Shown: positions 7,455 to 12,398 of the stretch, in pieces
Layout of the letters: each line of letters begins with the position of its first letter
Numbering within the stretch: the first letter of the stretch is position 1
DNA from: Salinirussus sp.
Lineage (GTDB): Archaea; Halobacteriota; Halobacteria; Halobacteriales; Haloarculaceae
Reading direction: 5' to 3'
Length of the DNA stretch: 12,398 nucleotides
Assembly (NCBI GenBank): GCA_028275005.1
Contig: JAQCNN010000253.1
Coordinates: 1-12,398, forward strand
Program-made: the position numbers and the translations under genes
Notes under the pieces: model-generated
Seen by the model: only the letters and a program-made list of their open reading frames with translations
What the model was told of the DNA's origin: nothing
Databases searched by the model: none

Positions 7455-8182
7455 GTGACCACCCCCGCGTGCAGTGCCACGACCCGGGCCAGTTCGTTGG
7501 TCGCGCCAAAGACGTCGCCGTTGACCCCGCCGAGGTTCCGGCGCGCCCAGACCAACAGGAGCAGGGCAACGACCGGCCCGGCCACGACCGCCGCCGCCGC
7601 GGCCGGCGAGGGAACGGTCGCCGCCGCGGCCGGGGTCGCGAGGACGAGTCCGGCGAGGACTGCCCCCCGACCCGCACCGGTGAACGTCGACCCGAGCCCC
7701 TCGTGGCTGGCCTCGCCGGCGCCCGCGAGGACGACCATCGACAGCTTCGCGCCAACCTCGCCCGCGACGGCCAGGCCGAGTGCGACCCGCCAGGGGAGGC
7801 TCGCGGCTGCGAACGCGCCGAGCCCGAGTCCGAGGACCCCGAGCCCGACGGCGACGGCCGCACCCACCCCGAGGGTCGTGTCGGCCATCACCTCGCGGCG
7901 GCGTTCCGGGCCGCCGTGGACAACGGCGGCGTCACCGAGGTCCGCGAGGCCGTCGGCGTGGTTGATCCCGGTAATCGCCACCAGCACCAGGGGGTAGAGG
8001 AGAGCAACAGTCGGCGCCGGCAGGGGTAACACGAGCGCCAGGCCGGCGACCGCGCCGACGGCGTAGCCGACCGGGACGAACAGCCCGGGCCGGCCGGCCA
8101 GCCCCTCCCAGGCACGCTCGCTGTGGCCGACCGGGACACGGGTCAGAAAGCCGACCGCGCCGCGCAGCCCGCTCAGGACCAC
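7439..8182 (-). CDS. cobS: Adenosylcobinamide-GDP ribazoletransferase (cobalamin 5'-phosphate synthase) CobS
   Basis: The 247-residue integral membrane protein starts with a GTG at 8182 (VVLSGLRGAVGFLTRVPVGHSE), the usual CobS N-terminus. The active-site block TGINHADGLADLGDA carries the Asp77, Asp81 and Asp84 cluster that binds magnesium, and DTTLGVGAA follows at about 101. Several hydrophobic Ala/Val/Leu-rich helices follow, fitting a multi-pass enzyme. It joins adenosylcobinamide-GDP with alpha-ribazole (phosphate) to make adenosylcobalamin (phosphate) at the membrane. The frame extends upstream to 8461, but that is antiparallel shadow inside cbiB. The start overlaps the cbiB stop by 10 bases and the stop overlaps cobY. 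Confidence 0.93.
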   Translation of the reverse strand: MVLSGLRGAVGFLTRVPVGHSERAWEGLAGRPGLFVPVGYAVGAVAGLALVLPLPAPTVALLYPLVLVAITGINHADGLADLGDAAVVHGGPERRREVMADTTLGVGAAVAVGLGVLGLGLGAFAAASLPWRVALGLAVAGEVGAKLSMVVLAGAGEASHEGLGSTFTGAGRGAVLAGLVLATPAAAATVPSPAAAAAVVAGPVVALLLLVWARRNLGGVNGDVFGATNELARVVALHAGVVTWTLS

Positions 8183-9099
8183 GGCACCACCGCCGCGAGC
8201 CCGTAGGCGACGAGCCCGGCCGCACCTGTCCGGACCAGCGCGGCCCGGGTCGTCGCGGCGTTCGGCAGTCGCCCCTCCGGGTTGAGGGTGTAGACGCCGG
8301 GCTTTTCCAGCCGAACCTCCAGGGCCGCCGCCAGCGTCCCCATCGGCCACCCGGAGTTCGGCGAGGGGACGGCAGGGAGCCACGGCTGTGTGCGGAGGAG
8401 CGCCCGTGGCCGACCGGTTGCGGCCGCGAGCAGGAGCGCGCTCGCCCGGGCCGGGGCCCACATGACCGCGTCGTCAAGCCGGGCGGGGACACGCCCGACC
8501 GGCCGGCCCCGGTAGCCGAGCATCGAGTCCAGCGTGTTCACCGCCTTCACCCACGCGGCGGCGCCACAGCCGACAGCCAGCGCCCCGACGGCGCCCGCAC
8601 CCGCCAGCCCCGCCACGGCCGCACAGACGGCGTACCACAGAAGCGGCGCGACCAGCCCGTCCGCGAGGTTCTCGGCGAGGCTCTCGACGGCCGCGCTCCG
8701 AACCTGGCCCGGGGAGAGGTCGGCGGCGTCGCGGCCGGCCAGCGCCCGGAGTTCGGTCCGCGCCCGGTCGGGGTCGGACTCGGTGAGCGCGACGACCCGG
8801 CGGACTGTCACGAGTAGCCGCCGGAGACTGGTCGTCACGAACAGTGCGAGCCCGCCGACAGCGGCGGCCGCCAGCGGGTCGACCCGTCCTGCGAGCGCAA
8901 CTGTCCCACCGGTCGCCAGGGCGGCGACGAGCGGCCACACGAGCGCCAGGAGCCCGCCGGCGAGTACCGGCCGCCCGCCCTCCCGGTCCGGGACAGTCCG
9001 GCCGAACCAGGCAACCGGGTGTAGACGGCTGGGGGGTTCACCGACGACACCGTCGAGGACGAGCGCGCCGCCGACAGCCAGCGAGCCGAGTGGCGCCAT
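8173..9099 (-). CDS. cbiB: Adenosylcobinamide-phosphate synthase CbiB
   Basis: The 308-residue membrane protein has the CbiB/CobD(Pseudomonas) signature near the N-terminus, DGVVGEPPSRLHPVAWFGR (about residues 16-34). It then has alternating hydrophobic helices and the SLAENLADGLVAPLLWY and NTLDSMLGYRGRP blocks conserved in the family. It joins adenosylcobyric acid to aminopropanol phosphate. The frame opens with a GTG at 9117, but the ATG at 9099 is the better start: GGAGG lies at 9107-9111, seven bases upstream. That ATG also overlaps the HAD stop in a TGATG arrangement (one shared base), which suggests coupled translation. The earlier GTG would put the Shine-Dalgarno site inside the gene. 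Confidence 0.93.
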   Translation of the reverse strand: MAPLGSLAVGGALVLDGVVGEPPSRLHPVAWFGRTVPDREGGRPVLAGGLLALVWPLVAALATGGTVALAGRVDPLAAAAVGGLALFVTTSLRRLLVTVRRVVALTESDPDRARTELRALAGRDAADLSPGQVRSAAVESLAENLADGLVAPLLWYAVCAAVAGLAGAGAVGALAVGCGAAAWVKAVNTLDSMLGYRGRPVGRVPARLDDAVMWAPARASALLLAAATGRPRALLRTQPWLPAVPSPNSGWPMGTLAAALEVRLEKPGVYTLNPEGRLPNAATTRAALVRTGAAGLVAYGLAAVVPWS

Positions 9100-9710
9100 C
9101 ACCGCTCCTCCAGCCACCCGGGAAACGCCGACAGCGGGACGTCGTCGGTCAGGACGACCGTCACGCCGGCCGTCCGGCCGCCACCGTCGGCCCGGGGGTC
9201 GTCACCGACGTGGACCAGCTCCGACACCGCGACACCCAACTCCTCGGCCACCACCTCGAAGGCCCGGTCGTGTGGCTTGCGCCAGCCACAGCCGACACTG
9301 GTGACGACCGTCTCGACGGTCAGTTCGGTCTGTGCGAGGGCTCTGCCGGCGAGGCCGGGGAGGCTACAGTTCGAGAGCAGTCCGACGGGGCCGTGCTCGC
9401 GGGCGGCCGCGAGCGCCTCGGACGCCCCCGGACGGGTCTCGACCGGCGCGTCGAAGGCGGCGAGCAGGGCGTCACGGACGACGTCCCTGCCGGTGTCGAC
9501 CCCGCGACTCGCGAGCGCGGCCCGGACGTGAGCAACCAGCGACTGTTCGCGGCCGGGGTCGAGGTCCGTGTGCGACGTCCGGTAGGCGGCCTCCCAGTCC
9601 TCGGGGACCGAGACCTCCCGTGCCCGCAACTCCGTGGCGACGGCGTCCCACGGTTCCGTCGGGCGGTCCTGTGCGACGAGCGTGCCGAAGAGGTCGAACG
9701 AAACTGCCAC
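9099..9710 (-). CDS. HAD-superfamily hydrolase leading the cobalamin operon
   Basis: The 203-residue product has all four HAD motifs: FDLFGTLV with nucleophile Asp6, LLSNCS with Ser113, GWRKPHDRAF with Lys145, and HVGDDPRADGGG with Asp170/Asp171. The helical insert between motifs I and II is a C1-type cap. Motif I reads D-L-F instead of the D-x-D of classical HAD phosphatases, so the usual general acid Asp is absent, as in haloacid dehalogenases and a subset of HAD proteins. Its position as first gene, coupled to cbiB by TGATG, makes it a candidate for the otherwise missing alpha-ribazole-phosphate or cobalamin-phosphate phosphatase; this is inference from context. It starts with GTG at 9710 behind a purine-rich GGGGGAGA. 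The biochemical role is not established by sequence. Confidence 0.88.
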   Translation of the reverse strand: MAVSFDLFGTLVAQDRPTEPWDAVATELRAREVSVPEDWEAAYRTSHTDLDPGREQSLVAHVRAALASRGVDTGRDVVRDALLAAFDAPVETRPGASEALAAAREHGPVGLLSNCSLPGLAGRALAQTELTVETVVTSVGCGWRKPHDRAFEVVAEELGVAVSELVHVGDDPRADGGGRTAGVTVVLTDDVPLSAFPGWLEER

Positions 9711-9722
9711 TATCTCCCCCTT

Positions 9723-9771
9723 GCCACAGGTGCACTTGAATCGTGGGCTCCGGGCAGGCCGTGCCTGTGGC
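9723..9771. promoter_or_regulatory. Inverted repeat and weak TATA-like site before the cobalamin operon
   Basis: In the 100-base gap between the zinc-ribbon gene and the HAD gene, GCCACAGG (9723-9730) pairs with CCTGTGGC (9764-9771) around a 33-base loop. Inside the loop the minus strand reads CGATTCAAGT (9734-9743), a weak TATA-like match 24-33 bases before the HAD start. It could be the operon promoter with a regulatory repeat, or the 3' hairpin of the zinc-ribbon transcript. No cobalamin riboswitch features were recognised. Confidence 0.3.
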
Positions 9772-9810
9772 TACTGCCGGCGTGAACACGGCGGCACCCT
9801 CGCCGACGGT

Positions 9811-9978
9811 TCACTCCGTGACCCACTTCGACCGGCGAATATCGAAACTCCCACAGGCAGGACAACTGTGGTGTTGGACCTCGAACGGCGTCTCGCAGGC
9901 GAGACAGATGTACGGCGGCGGCTCCCCATCCCCGCTCGAGAGACCTGACACCTCCTTTGCCCTGTCTAGGACACCCAT
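9811..9978 (-). CDS. Small zinc-ribbon protein
   Basis: A 55-residue product, MGVLDRAKEVSGL..., has a short acidic or neutral N-terminal segment and one zinc ribbon: Cys25-LA-Cys28 and Cys39-PA-Cys42, each pair in C-x2-C spacing. Small one-ribbon proteins are numerous in haloarchaea and mostly uncharacterised; nucleic-acid or protein binding is plausible but not shown. The frame is open up to 10152, but the extension is basic and of shadow composition, and a TATA-like box lies between it and the ATG at 9978, so the short form is chosen. It sits 100 bases upstream of the cobalamin operon on the same strand and could be cotranscribed. Confidence 0.7.
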   Translation of the reverse strand: MGVLDRAKEVSGLSSGDGEPPPYICLACETPFEVQHHSCPACGSFDIRRSKWVTE

Positions 9979-10297
9979 CGCGACCACATCTATCCCGAGG
10001 GACGGCGGAGATAAAAACCGGGCAGATAGTTTACGCCAATTTTTCGCCGTCCCATACTGCGGTTTGGCCGTTCGTACGACTCGGCGCTCATCGCGACGAC
10101 GGCTCCGAGCGACGACCGGTTTGCCCGCCAACCGCGGGTCCACTCGAGGCACCTGTAAGGAAGATTGATAGATACTTCATCTGATGAAATCGAACGCACA
10201 CATACTGTGACTATCACTTCGTGTCGGAACGGCCGTCCGGGCGCACGCTCAGCGTCCCGGCCTGTGGGGCTGGCACACCGACCTGCCCCGAGGGGTC
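9979..10297. other. Intergenic stretch without a recognisable gene
   Basis: No frame here has haloarchaeal coding composition; the open frames are basic, cross other signals or lack a plausible start. It holds the zinc-ribbon promoter on its left side and a 13-bp palindrome TTCATCTGATGAA at 10176-10188 in an AT-rich patch. A short CCCCGAGGGG hairpin lies at 10285-10294, just left of the 80-bp palindrome. The word TGGCACACC at 10271-10279 also occurs left of the other palindrome copy (1792-1800). Nothing else was recognised. Confidence 0.6.
10011..10018 (-). promoter_or_regulatory. TATA-like box for the zinc-ribbon gene
   Basis: The minus strand reads GGTTTTTAT here, about 36 bases before the ATG at 9978, giving a predicted 5' leader of about 10 bases. 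A second AT-rich patch (10037-10044) lies further up. Called by composition and spacing only. Confidence 0.4.
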
Positions 10298-10377
10298 ATA
10301 CTGCTGGCTGTAACTGGTTGAAGCTATCCGCGACCCCGGGGTCGCGAAATTCGTTACAGACGTACAGCCGGCAGTAT
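10298..10377. repeat. 80-bp imperfect palindrome, copy 2 (homologous to 1811-1890)
   Basis: The two 40-base arms are symmetric about 10337|10338. The inner 18 bp (10329-10346, centre GACCCCGGGGTC) is perfect. The outer arms ATACTGCTGGCTGTA and TACAGCCGGCAGTAT pair with one mismatch. Aligned to copy 1 without gaps, arm positions 6, 29 and 30 from the centre have changed in both arms, keeping them paired. The 78-bp core 10299-10376 is flanked by TCA on both sides (10296-10298 and 10377-10379). The right TCA is the reverse complement of the TGA stop of the adjoining gene, so the element ends at that stop codon. No T-run follows, so it does not look like a standard terminator. Confidence 0.8.
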
Positions 10378-11336
10378 CACTCCGGTATCGGCACCGTCGC
10401 CGCGTCGTTGCCGGCGGCCGTCATCGAGTGTATGACCGAGGAGTAGTTGCCAATCCCGCCGGCGACCATGACCAGGGCGTCCGCCGGTGAGCGCAACAGC
10501 GGGTTGTCATCCCCCCACCGGCAGTTGTCGTAGAGATACGACTGTATCTCCGCTTTCTCGTAGTCCCGACCCAGACGCCCCGCGTGGTCCTGTCCCAGGA
10601 CGAACAGCATCTGGCCGGGCATCGTGGACGGCCCCATCGCCGACTCCGTGGCGCCGTGAGCCAGCCCCTCGAGGATGTCCTCGTCGTCCGGGTCCGGACC
10701 GATCCCCTCGTCGAGCAGGTGCGGGGAGTGTGCGGGGTAGACAGTGACAGCGCTCGTCCCCGGGTCGAGGTCCGCCGTGTCGGTGTGCAGCGGGTCCCAC
10801 GGACTGTGCTCCTCGAACTCGCCGAAACAGTACGTGTACCGACCCGGGTGCGCGTGTGTTGCCTTTGTCCCGGTCCCGGGGTAGACACGACCAACAGTGA
10901 TGAAGGCGAGACTGACCGCCCGGCCGATCGTCGCGTTGGCGCGGTAACCGGGGCCGAACAGACCGGTCCCGCAGTTCACATCGAGGTCGTCTCTGACCGG
11001 GCCGTTGAGAATCACGGCCGGACAGAAGCCGCTCGTGGTGGCCATCACCGCCCGGAGGTTCGGCCACTCCGCCAGGCCATCAAAGGCCGCGAGCACGGCC
11101 GGAAAGTAGTCCGGCCGGCAGCCGGCCATGACGGCACAGCTCGCCAGCGACTCGACGGTGAGCTCGTTGAAACTGGTGGGGATCTCCAGCAGTAACTCAT
11201 CGCCCGGCCGGTCGACGCGGGCCAGCATGTCCGCGACGCGCTCGTCCGTCGGCGGAATGACGGGCAGCCCATCCGAGAGTTCGTTCTCGTGGAGGTACTC
11301 GAAGAGCTCCTCGGGCTCGGTCGGGACGTTATCCAT
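10377..11336 (-). CDS. Conserved partner protein of the UGSC-family gene, function unknown
   Basis: The 319-residue soluble protein begins MDNVPTEPEELFEYLHENELSDGLPVIPPTDERVADML. The DGLPVIPPT..RV..ML block at about 22-38 is a motif I associate with proteins encoded next to UGSC-family genes. Cys67 and Cys73 (SCAVMAGC), Cys105 (SGFCPAVILNGP), Cys122 (NCGTGLFGPG) and Cys170 (YTYCFGE) are spread through conserved-looking, glycine-rich segments. No named catalytic domain was recognised. There are no membrane segments or signal peptide. Its ATG at 11336 overlaps the upstream UGSC stop by 8 bases (ATGGATAA), so the two are almost certainly translated together and may form a complex. The TGA stop at 10377-10379 coincides with the edge of the 80-bp palindrome. 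Confidence 0.85.
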   Translation of the reverse strand: MDNVPTEPEELFEYLHENELSDGLPVIPPTDERVADMLARVDRPGDELLLEIPTSFNELTVESLASCAVMAGCRPDYFPAVLAAFDGLAEWPNLRAVMATTSGFCPAVILNGPVRDDLDVNCGTGLFGPGYRANATIGRAVSLAFITVGRVYPGTGTKATHAHPGRYTYCFGEFEEHSPWDPLHTDTADLDPGTSAVTVYPAHSPHLLDEGIGPDPDDEDILEGLAHGATESAMGPSTMPGQMLFVLGQDHAGRLGRDYEKAEIQSYLYDNCRWGDDNPLLRSPADALVMVAGGIGNYSSVIHSMTAAGNDAATVPIPE

Positions 11337-11892
11337 CGTCAGCGGGGCCGAGCAGACACTCCTCGCAGGTGAGCTGGGTGTGGACGCTCCACTGGATCCG
11401 CTCGGCCAGTGTGTCGACCTCCTCGCTGTCGAGGTAGCGGGTCGGGTGGTCGACCGTGATCAGCGGGAGCTTCTCGTAGCCGTAGCTCTCTGCGATCCTG
11501 GTGTTCAGGTCGAGGAACTTGTCGGTGATGACCTGGACGGTCGGGACCCCCCTCTCCTCGACGGTCTTCGCGTCGACGACGACCGAGGAGTTACACGACC
11601 CACAGTCGGCGATCGCGAGGATGACGCCGTCCGGCTCCGCGGCCATGATCTCCGTCATGAGCTCGCCCGGGATCGGGCTCGACGGCGTCGGTTTCCGGTA
11701 ATACCGCAGCTCGTCGATACCGAACTCCTCGGTGAAGCGGCGCTCGAAGCAGTCGTACAGCTCCTCACCGTTTGGCTTCCCCCAGTCGACGTAGGCGAGT
11801 GTCGCCCCCTCGAGGTCGTCGAGACGGTCGGCGTACGTCGCGTCCGACGTCGGTTCCCCGTCGGAGCCGGGGAGATTGATGTGTTCGCTCAC
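11329..11892 (-). CDS. UGSC-family protein, cysteine form (CGSC motif)
   Basis: The 187-residue product has the segment GVILAIADCGSCNSSVVVDAK (residues about 89-109). Cys97-Gly-Ser-Cys100 matches the UGSC motif in which bacterial relatives carry selenocysteine at the first position. The Cys97 codon is TGT (11602-11604), so no recoding is needed. The arrangement (hydrophobic strand, redox pair, helix, ERGVPTVQVITDKF) resembles the C-terminal region of selenoprotein reductases such as GrdB/PrdB, suggesting a thiol-redox role; the substrate is unknown. Starts at GTG 11892 (VSEHINLPGSDG), because the TATA-like box at 11921-11928 gives a leader of only a few bases. The frame stays open to 12261, but that extension translates the tRNA-repeat tract and is rejected. 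Two more cysteines, CEEC, lie near the C-terminus. Confidence 0.82.
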   Translation of the reverse strand: MSEHINLPGSDGEPTSDATYADRLDDLEGATLAYVDWGKPNGEELYDCFERRFTEEFGIDELRYYRKPTPSSPIPGELMTEIMAAEPDGVILAIADCGSCNSSVVVDAKTVEERGVPTVQVITDKFLDLNTRIAESYGYEKLPLITVDHPTRYLDSEEVDTLAERIQWSVHTQLTCEECLLGPADDG

Positions 11893-11920
11893 AGGTACTA
11901 CTACCGTACAGCCCGGCCTG

Positions 11921-11928
11921 TATATAGC
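11921..11928 (-). promoter_or_regulatory. TATA box of the UGSC operon
   Basis: The minus strand reads AGCTATATACAGG, a good TATA match centred about 32 bases before the GTG at 11892, predicting a start with a leader of roughly 6 bases. It directly adjoins the tRNA-derived repeat tract on its upstream side, so any upstream activator site would lie in repeat sequence. Confidence 0.6.
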
Positions 11929-11969
11929 TAGGGCGGCTCCGCTCGGCTCCCAATCGTCTGGTGAGAAAA

Positions 11970-11990
11970 TCCGCCCTCCCCGATTTGAAC
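11970..11990 (-). repeat. tRNA-Tyr 3'-end copy 1 (partial)
   Basis: Identical over 21 bases to the tRNA-Tyr 3' end at 12232-12252, and two further bases (GG) also match. It covers one acceptor strand, the 3' T-stem strand and part of the T-loop; the rest of the tRNA is absent. It is preceded on the left by GAGAAAA, like the AAAA next to the real tRNA 3' end. Confidence 0.9.
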
Positions 11991-12097
11991 GGAAGAAGAC
12001 ATTCCTGCTCGCTCCACTGCGCGGGCTGTGACCTCCAGGCTCAAATCGTGTCGGTTGAATGTGCCTTCCGCTCGCCGTTCGACTCGCGGAAAAGCAG

Positions 12098-12118
12098 TCC
12101 GCCCTCCCCGATTTGAAC
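12098..12118 (-). repeat. tRNA-Tyr 3'-end copy 2 (partial)
   Basis: Identical over 21 bases to the tRNA-Tyr 3' end at 12232-12252, plus the preceding G (12097), which the real gene also has at 12231. The match stops inside the T-loop region (AACAG against AACGG). It lies 128 bases from copy 1 and 134 bases from the tRNA. Confidence 0.9.
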
Positions 12119-12231
12119 AGATGCCAGACGTTCCGGGGTGCTCGCTTCGCTGCGCTCCCGGGGCTGCGACTGGCGTGTTCAAACAGTGTCGGGATGGGCT
12201 TTTCACTGCTCACTATCGTTCGCAGGAAAAG

Positions 12232-12305
12232 TCCGCCCTCCCCGATTTGAACGGGGGGCAAGTCGATCTACAGTCGACTGCTCTACCAGTCTGAGCTAAG
12301 GGCGG
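12232..12305 (-). tRNA. tRNA-Tyr (anticodon GTA)
   Basis: A complete 74-base cloverleaf without intron. Acceptor CCGCCCT pairs with AGGGCGG, followed by discriminator A73. The D stem is GCTC/GAGC with loop AGACTGGTA. The anticodon stem GTCGA/TCGAC encloses loop CTGTAGA with anticodon GTA. The variable loop has 5 bases, and T stem CCCCG/CGGGG encloses TTCAAAT. The C1-G72 pair and A73 are the known archaeal tyrosine identity elements and fix the ends at 12305 and 12232. CCA is not encoded. On the minus strand a TTTT run follows after one base, a likely termination signal. Confidence 0.97.
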
Positions 12306-12330
12306 ATATCTGTGATACAGTGGGAACCGA

Positions 12331-12337
12331 ACTTAAC
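12331..12337 (-). promoter_or_regulatory. TATA-like box for tRNA-Tyr
   Basis: The minus strand reads GGTTAAGT within an AT-rich patch, centred about 29 bases before the tRNA 5' end at 12305. This is the expected spacing for a transcript starting at or just before the mature end. The rest of 12306-12398 shows no gene. Confidence 0.45.
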
Positions 12338-12398
12338 CATTATCATTCGGAGAGCGACCGACGCCCGACAGACGGCCGTCAGACACCTCGGGAAGATT

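Larger units (their letters stand above)
11930..12231. repeat. Tandem tract of tRNA-Tyr 3'-end-derived units
   Basis: Two degenerate units of about 128 bp (11970-12097) and 134 bp (12098-12231) lie head to tail next to the tRNA-Tyr gene, with a possible partial unit before 11970. Each unit starts with TCCGCCCTCCCCGATTTGAAC, the complement of the tRNA acceptor/T-arm end. It continues with AGACRTTCC, then TGCTCGCTYC.CTGCGC, and ends with a GGAAAA-like run just before the next tRNA copy. The homology therefore covers much of the unit, not only the tRNA part. No gene is encoded. It looks like successive duplications or attachment-site remnants at a tRNA integration target. Confidence 0.8.

Noticed and set aside
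8183..8461. Upstream extension of the cobS frame
   Set aside because: It is a shadow of cbiB. The known CobS N-terminus begins at the GTG at 8182.
9772..9780. TACTGCCGG as a third half-site of the palindrome family
   Set aside because: Only nine bases match, no paired arm or core follows, and the same word also occurs by chance inside the MinD-family gene at 33-41.
9711..9810. Cobalamin riboswitch upstream of the operon
   Set aside because: The 100-base gap is too short, shows no B12-box-like sequence, and this riboswitch class is not established in haloarchaea.
9979..10152. Longer form of the zinc-ribbon protein
   Set aside because: The added residues are strongly basic and cross the TATA-like box. 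The 55-residue form is complete as a ribbon protein.
10298..10377. Palindrome copy 2 as an intrinsic terminator of the UGSC operon
   Set aside because: No T-run follows on the minus strand, and the same element lies upstream of a promoter at copy 1, so termination does not explain both.
10165..10446. Plus-strand open frame of 93 codons
   Set aside because: It runs through the palindrome and into the antisense of the UGSC partner gene, with non-acidic composition and no recognisable similarity.
11602..11604. Selenocysteine codon at the UGSC motif
   Set aside because: The codon is TGT on the coding strand, so the residue is ordinary cysteine.
11893..12261. N-terminal extension of the UGSC-family gene across the repeat tract and into the tRNA
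   Set aside because: The extension translates tRNA-derived repeats, is basic and unlike the acidic protein, runs past a good TATA box, and overlaps the tRNA gene. The GTG at 11892 fits the promoter.

Overview
The window is chromosomal-type DNA from a haloarchaeon (class Halobacteria). The evidence is the high GC content, the strongly acidic proteins, several genes with a TATA-like box 25-30 bases before the start codon (leaderless pattern), an archaeal-type tRNA-Tyr with a C1-G72 pair and no encoded CCA, and the archaeal cobalamin gene set (cobY, cbiZ, cbiB, cobS). The genus cannot be fixed from the sequence alone. || Layout. 1-701 (minus): the N-terminal 233 codons of a MinD/ParA-type ATPase that runs off the left edge. 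810-1643 (minus): SurE nucleotidase. 1644-1933: an intergenic stretch holding an 80-bp imperfect palindrome and then a TATA-like box for the next gene. 1934-2950 (plus): a luciferase-like, probably F420-dependent oxidoreductase. 2974-9710 (minus): an eight-gene late-cobalamin operon transcribed in the order HAD hydrolase - cbiB - cobS - cobY - cobD - cbiZ - cobA - cbiP, mostly with overlapping or nearly touching genes. 9811-9978 (minus): a 55-residue zinc-ribbon protein upstream of it. 9979-10297: no gene seen. 10298-10377: a second 80-bp palindrome homologous to the first. 10377-11892 (minus): a two-gene operon encoding a UGSC-family protein with Cys in place of selenocysteine (CGSC) and a 319-residue partner. 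11930-12231: a tract of tandem, degenerate ~130-bp units, each beginning with a copy of the tRNA-Tyr 3' end. 12232-12305 (minus): tRNA-Tyr(GTA). || How the genes work together. The operon covers corrinoid adenosylation (CobA), cobyric acid formation (CbiP), removal of the aminopropanol arm from salvaged cobinamide (CbiZ), supply of aminopropanol phosphate (CobD), its attachment (CbiB), GTP activation (CobY) and joining to the lower ligand (CobS). The last step, dephosphorylation, has no recognised enzyme here; the leading HAD protein is a positional candidate. CobT is not in the window. || The most unusual structure is the pair of 80-bp palindromes at 1811-1890 and 10298-10377. All four 40-base arms align without gaps, three arm positions have changed in both arms together (covariation), and each 78-bp core is flanked by a matching TNA triplet (TTA/TTA and TCA/TCA). 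This fits a small non-autonomous mobile element or a conserved folded regulatory element. One copy sits just upstream of the oxidoreductase promoter and the other sits exactly at the stop codon of the UGSC operon. The second notable structure is the tRNA-Tyr 3'-end repeat tract, which looks like a record of repeated integration or duplication at a tRNA gene.
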